From assembly GCA_944324705.1 (NCBI GenBank), contig CALUXI010000001.1:115027-179026 (forward strand): a stretch of 64,000 nucleotides of DNA, in the 5' to 3' direction. The stretch comes from an uncultured Acholeplasmatales bacterium. Lineage in GTDB: Bacteria > Bacillota_I > Bacilli_A > Acholeplasmatales > Anaeroplasmataceae. Under the pieces are notes generated by a model that made no database searches, was not told where the DNA came from, and worked only from the letters and a program-made list of their open reading frames with translations. A program made the position numbers and the translations under genes. This document shows positions 63,926 through 64,000 of this stretch, one piece after another (position 1 is the first letter of the stretch; every line of letters begins with the position of its first letter).

Positions 63926-64000
63926 ATAGGGTAGAGAAAAAGTTTTAACTTTTGTCCCTCCCATTGCACCGTACGTACGGGTCTCGTATACGGCGCTACA
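63926..64000 (-). mobile_element. Group II intron, 3' end with domains V and VI
   Basis: On the minus strand, AGCGCCGTATACGAGACC leads into CCGTACGTACGGTGC (63997-63966): the catalytic AGC triad, a lower stem GCGCCGTA/TACGGTGC, an upper TACG/CGTA stem and a two-base CG bulge, as in group II domain V. Domain VI follows: GGGAGGGACAAAAGTT pairs with the later CTTTTTCTCTACCC (about 63962-63929), and the intron probably ends with CTACCCTAT at 63926. The reverse-transcriptase gene would lie beyond the right edge. Confidence 0.85.

Noticed and set aside
1..64000. CRISPR array, prophage or integron
   Set aside because: No regularly spaced repeats, phage structural genes or integrase were found; the only repeats are at 11101-11160.
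1..64000. Mycoplasma-type code with UGA as tryptophan
   Set aside because: csoR and nth end with TGA and conserved tryptophans are TGG.

Overview
This is a very AT-rich chromosomal window from a small-genome, low-GC Gram-positive bacterium. Gene order (alaS-yqgF-DUF1292-trmR, rpsT-holA-comEC-comEA, pgsA-recA, rny-ymdB-miaB-ricA-mutS-mutL-miaA, dnaD-nth, fakA-recG-plsX-rnc) is the Bacillus-type order with many genes missing. UGA is used as a stop (csoR, nth), so the code is the standard one and not the Mycoplasma one. An uncultured gut member of the Bacilli near the RF39/Acholeplasma-Erysipelotrichia area is my best guess; that placement is inference.

Layout. 1-3649: a GH3 beta-glucosidase (C-terminus outside the window) divergent from an AraC-type regulator, with two CcpA/LacI-like boxes between them. 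3652-5941: an RNA-repair pair, RtcB ligase and a RlaP-type nucleotidyltransferase. 5971-10547: an envelope cluster with a DUF368 lipid-carrier translocase, an unknown protein carrying a CBM20-like domain, two paralogous membrane-anchored proteins and an esterase between them. 10548-12866: an accessory island with 20-bp imperfect repeats, a higher-GC cation/proton antiporter controlled by a well-formed fluoride riboswitch, and tRNA-Leu(UAG).

12867-21597: DnaE, an Ig-repeat surface protein with its XRE-type regulator, and a copper operon (csoR-copA) whose ATPase has a CopZ-like domain fused to its C-terminus. 21635-29194: cinA, nth, dnaD, rnc, plsX, recG, fakA and rpmB, a fatty-acid/phospholipid locus from which the usual fapR-fabD-fabG-acpP genes are missing. 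29234-44599: a phosphotransferase, a CorC/HlyC transporter, efp, aroQ-aroK, miaA, mutL, mutS, an unusual membrane-anchored acidic protein, ricA, miaB, ymdB and rny.

44805-59502: recA, pgsA, rpsT, holA, comEC, comEA, a phosphodiesterase, a MarR regulator, trmR, a DUF1292 protein with a Cys/His tail, yqgF, alaS, a small XRE regulator, recD2 and mnmA. 59504-64000: nadE, nadD, then plsC and proC on the other strand, a small membrane protein, and at the right edge the 3' end (domains V and VI) of a group II intron on the minus strand.

The genome is compact: genes overlap by 1-44 bases, many stop codons lie inside terminator hairpins, and terminators are often shared by convergent genes. The most notable items are the fluoride-riboswitch antiporter beside a tRNA gene, the copA/copZ fusion with an internal Shine-Dalgarno sequence, the Cys/His tail on DUF1292, the membrane-anchored acidic protein beside mutS, the EF-P with an altered loop, and the CBM20/propeller/esterase cluster.
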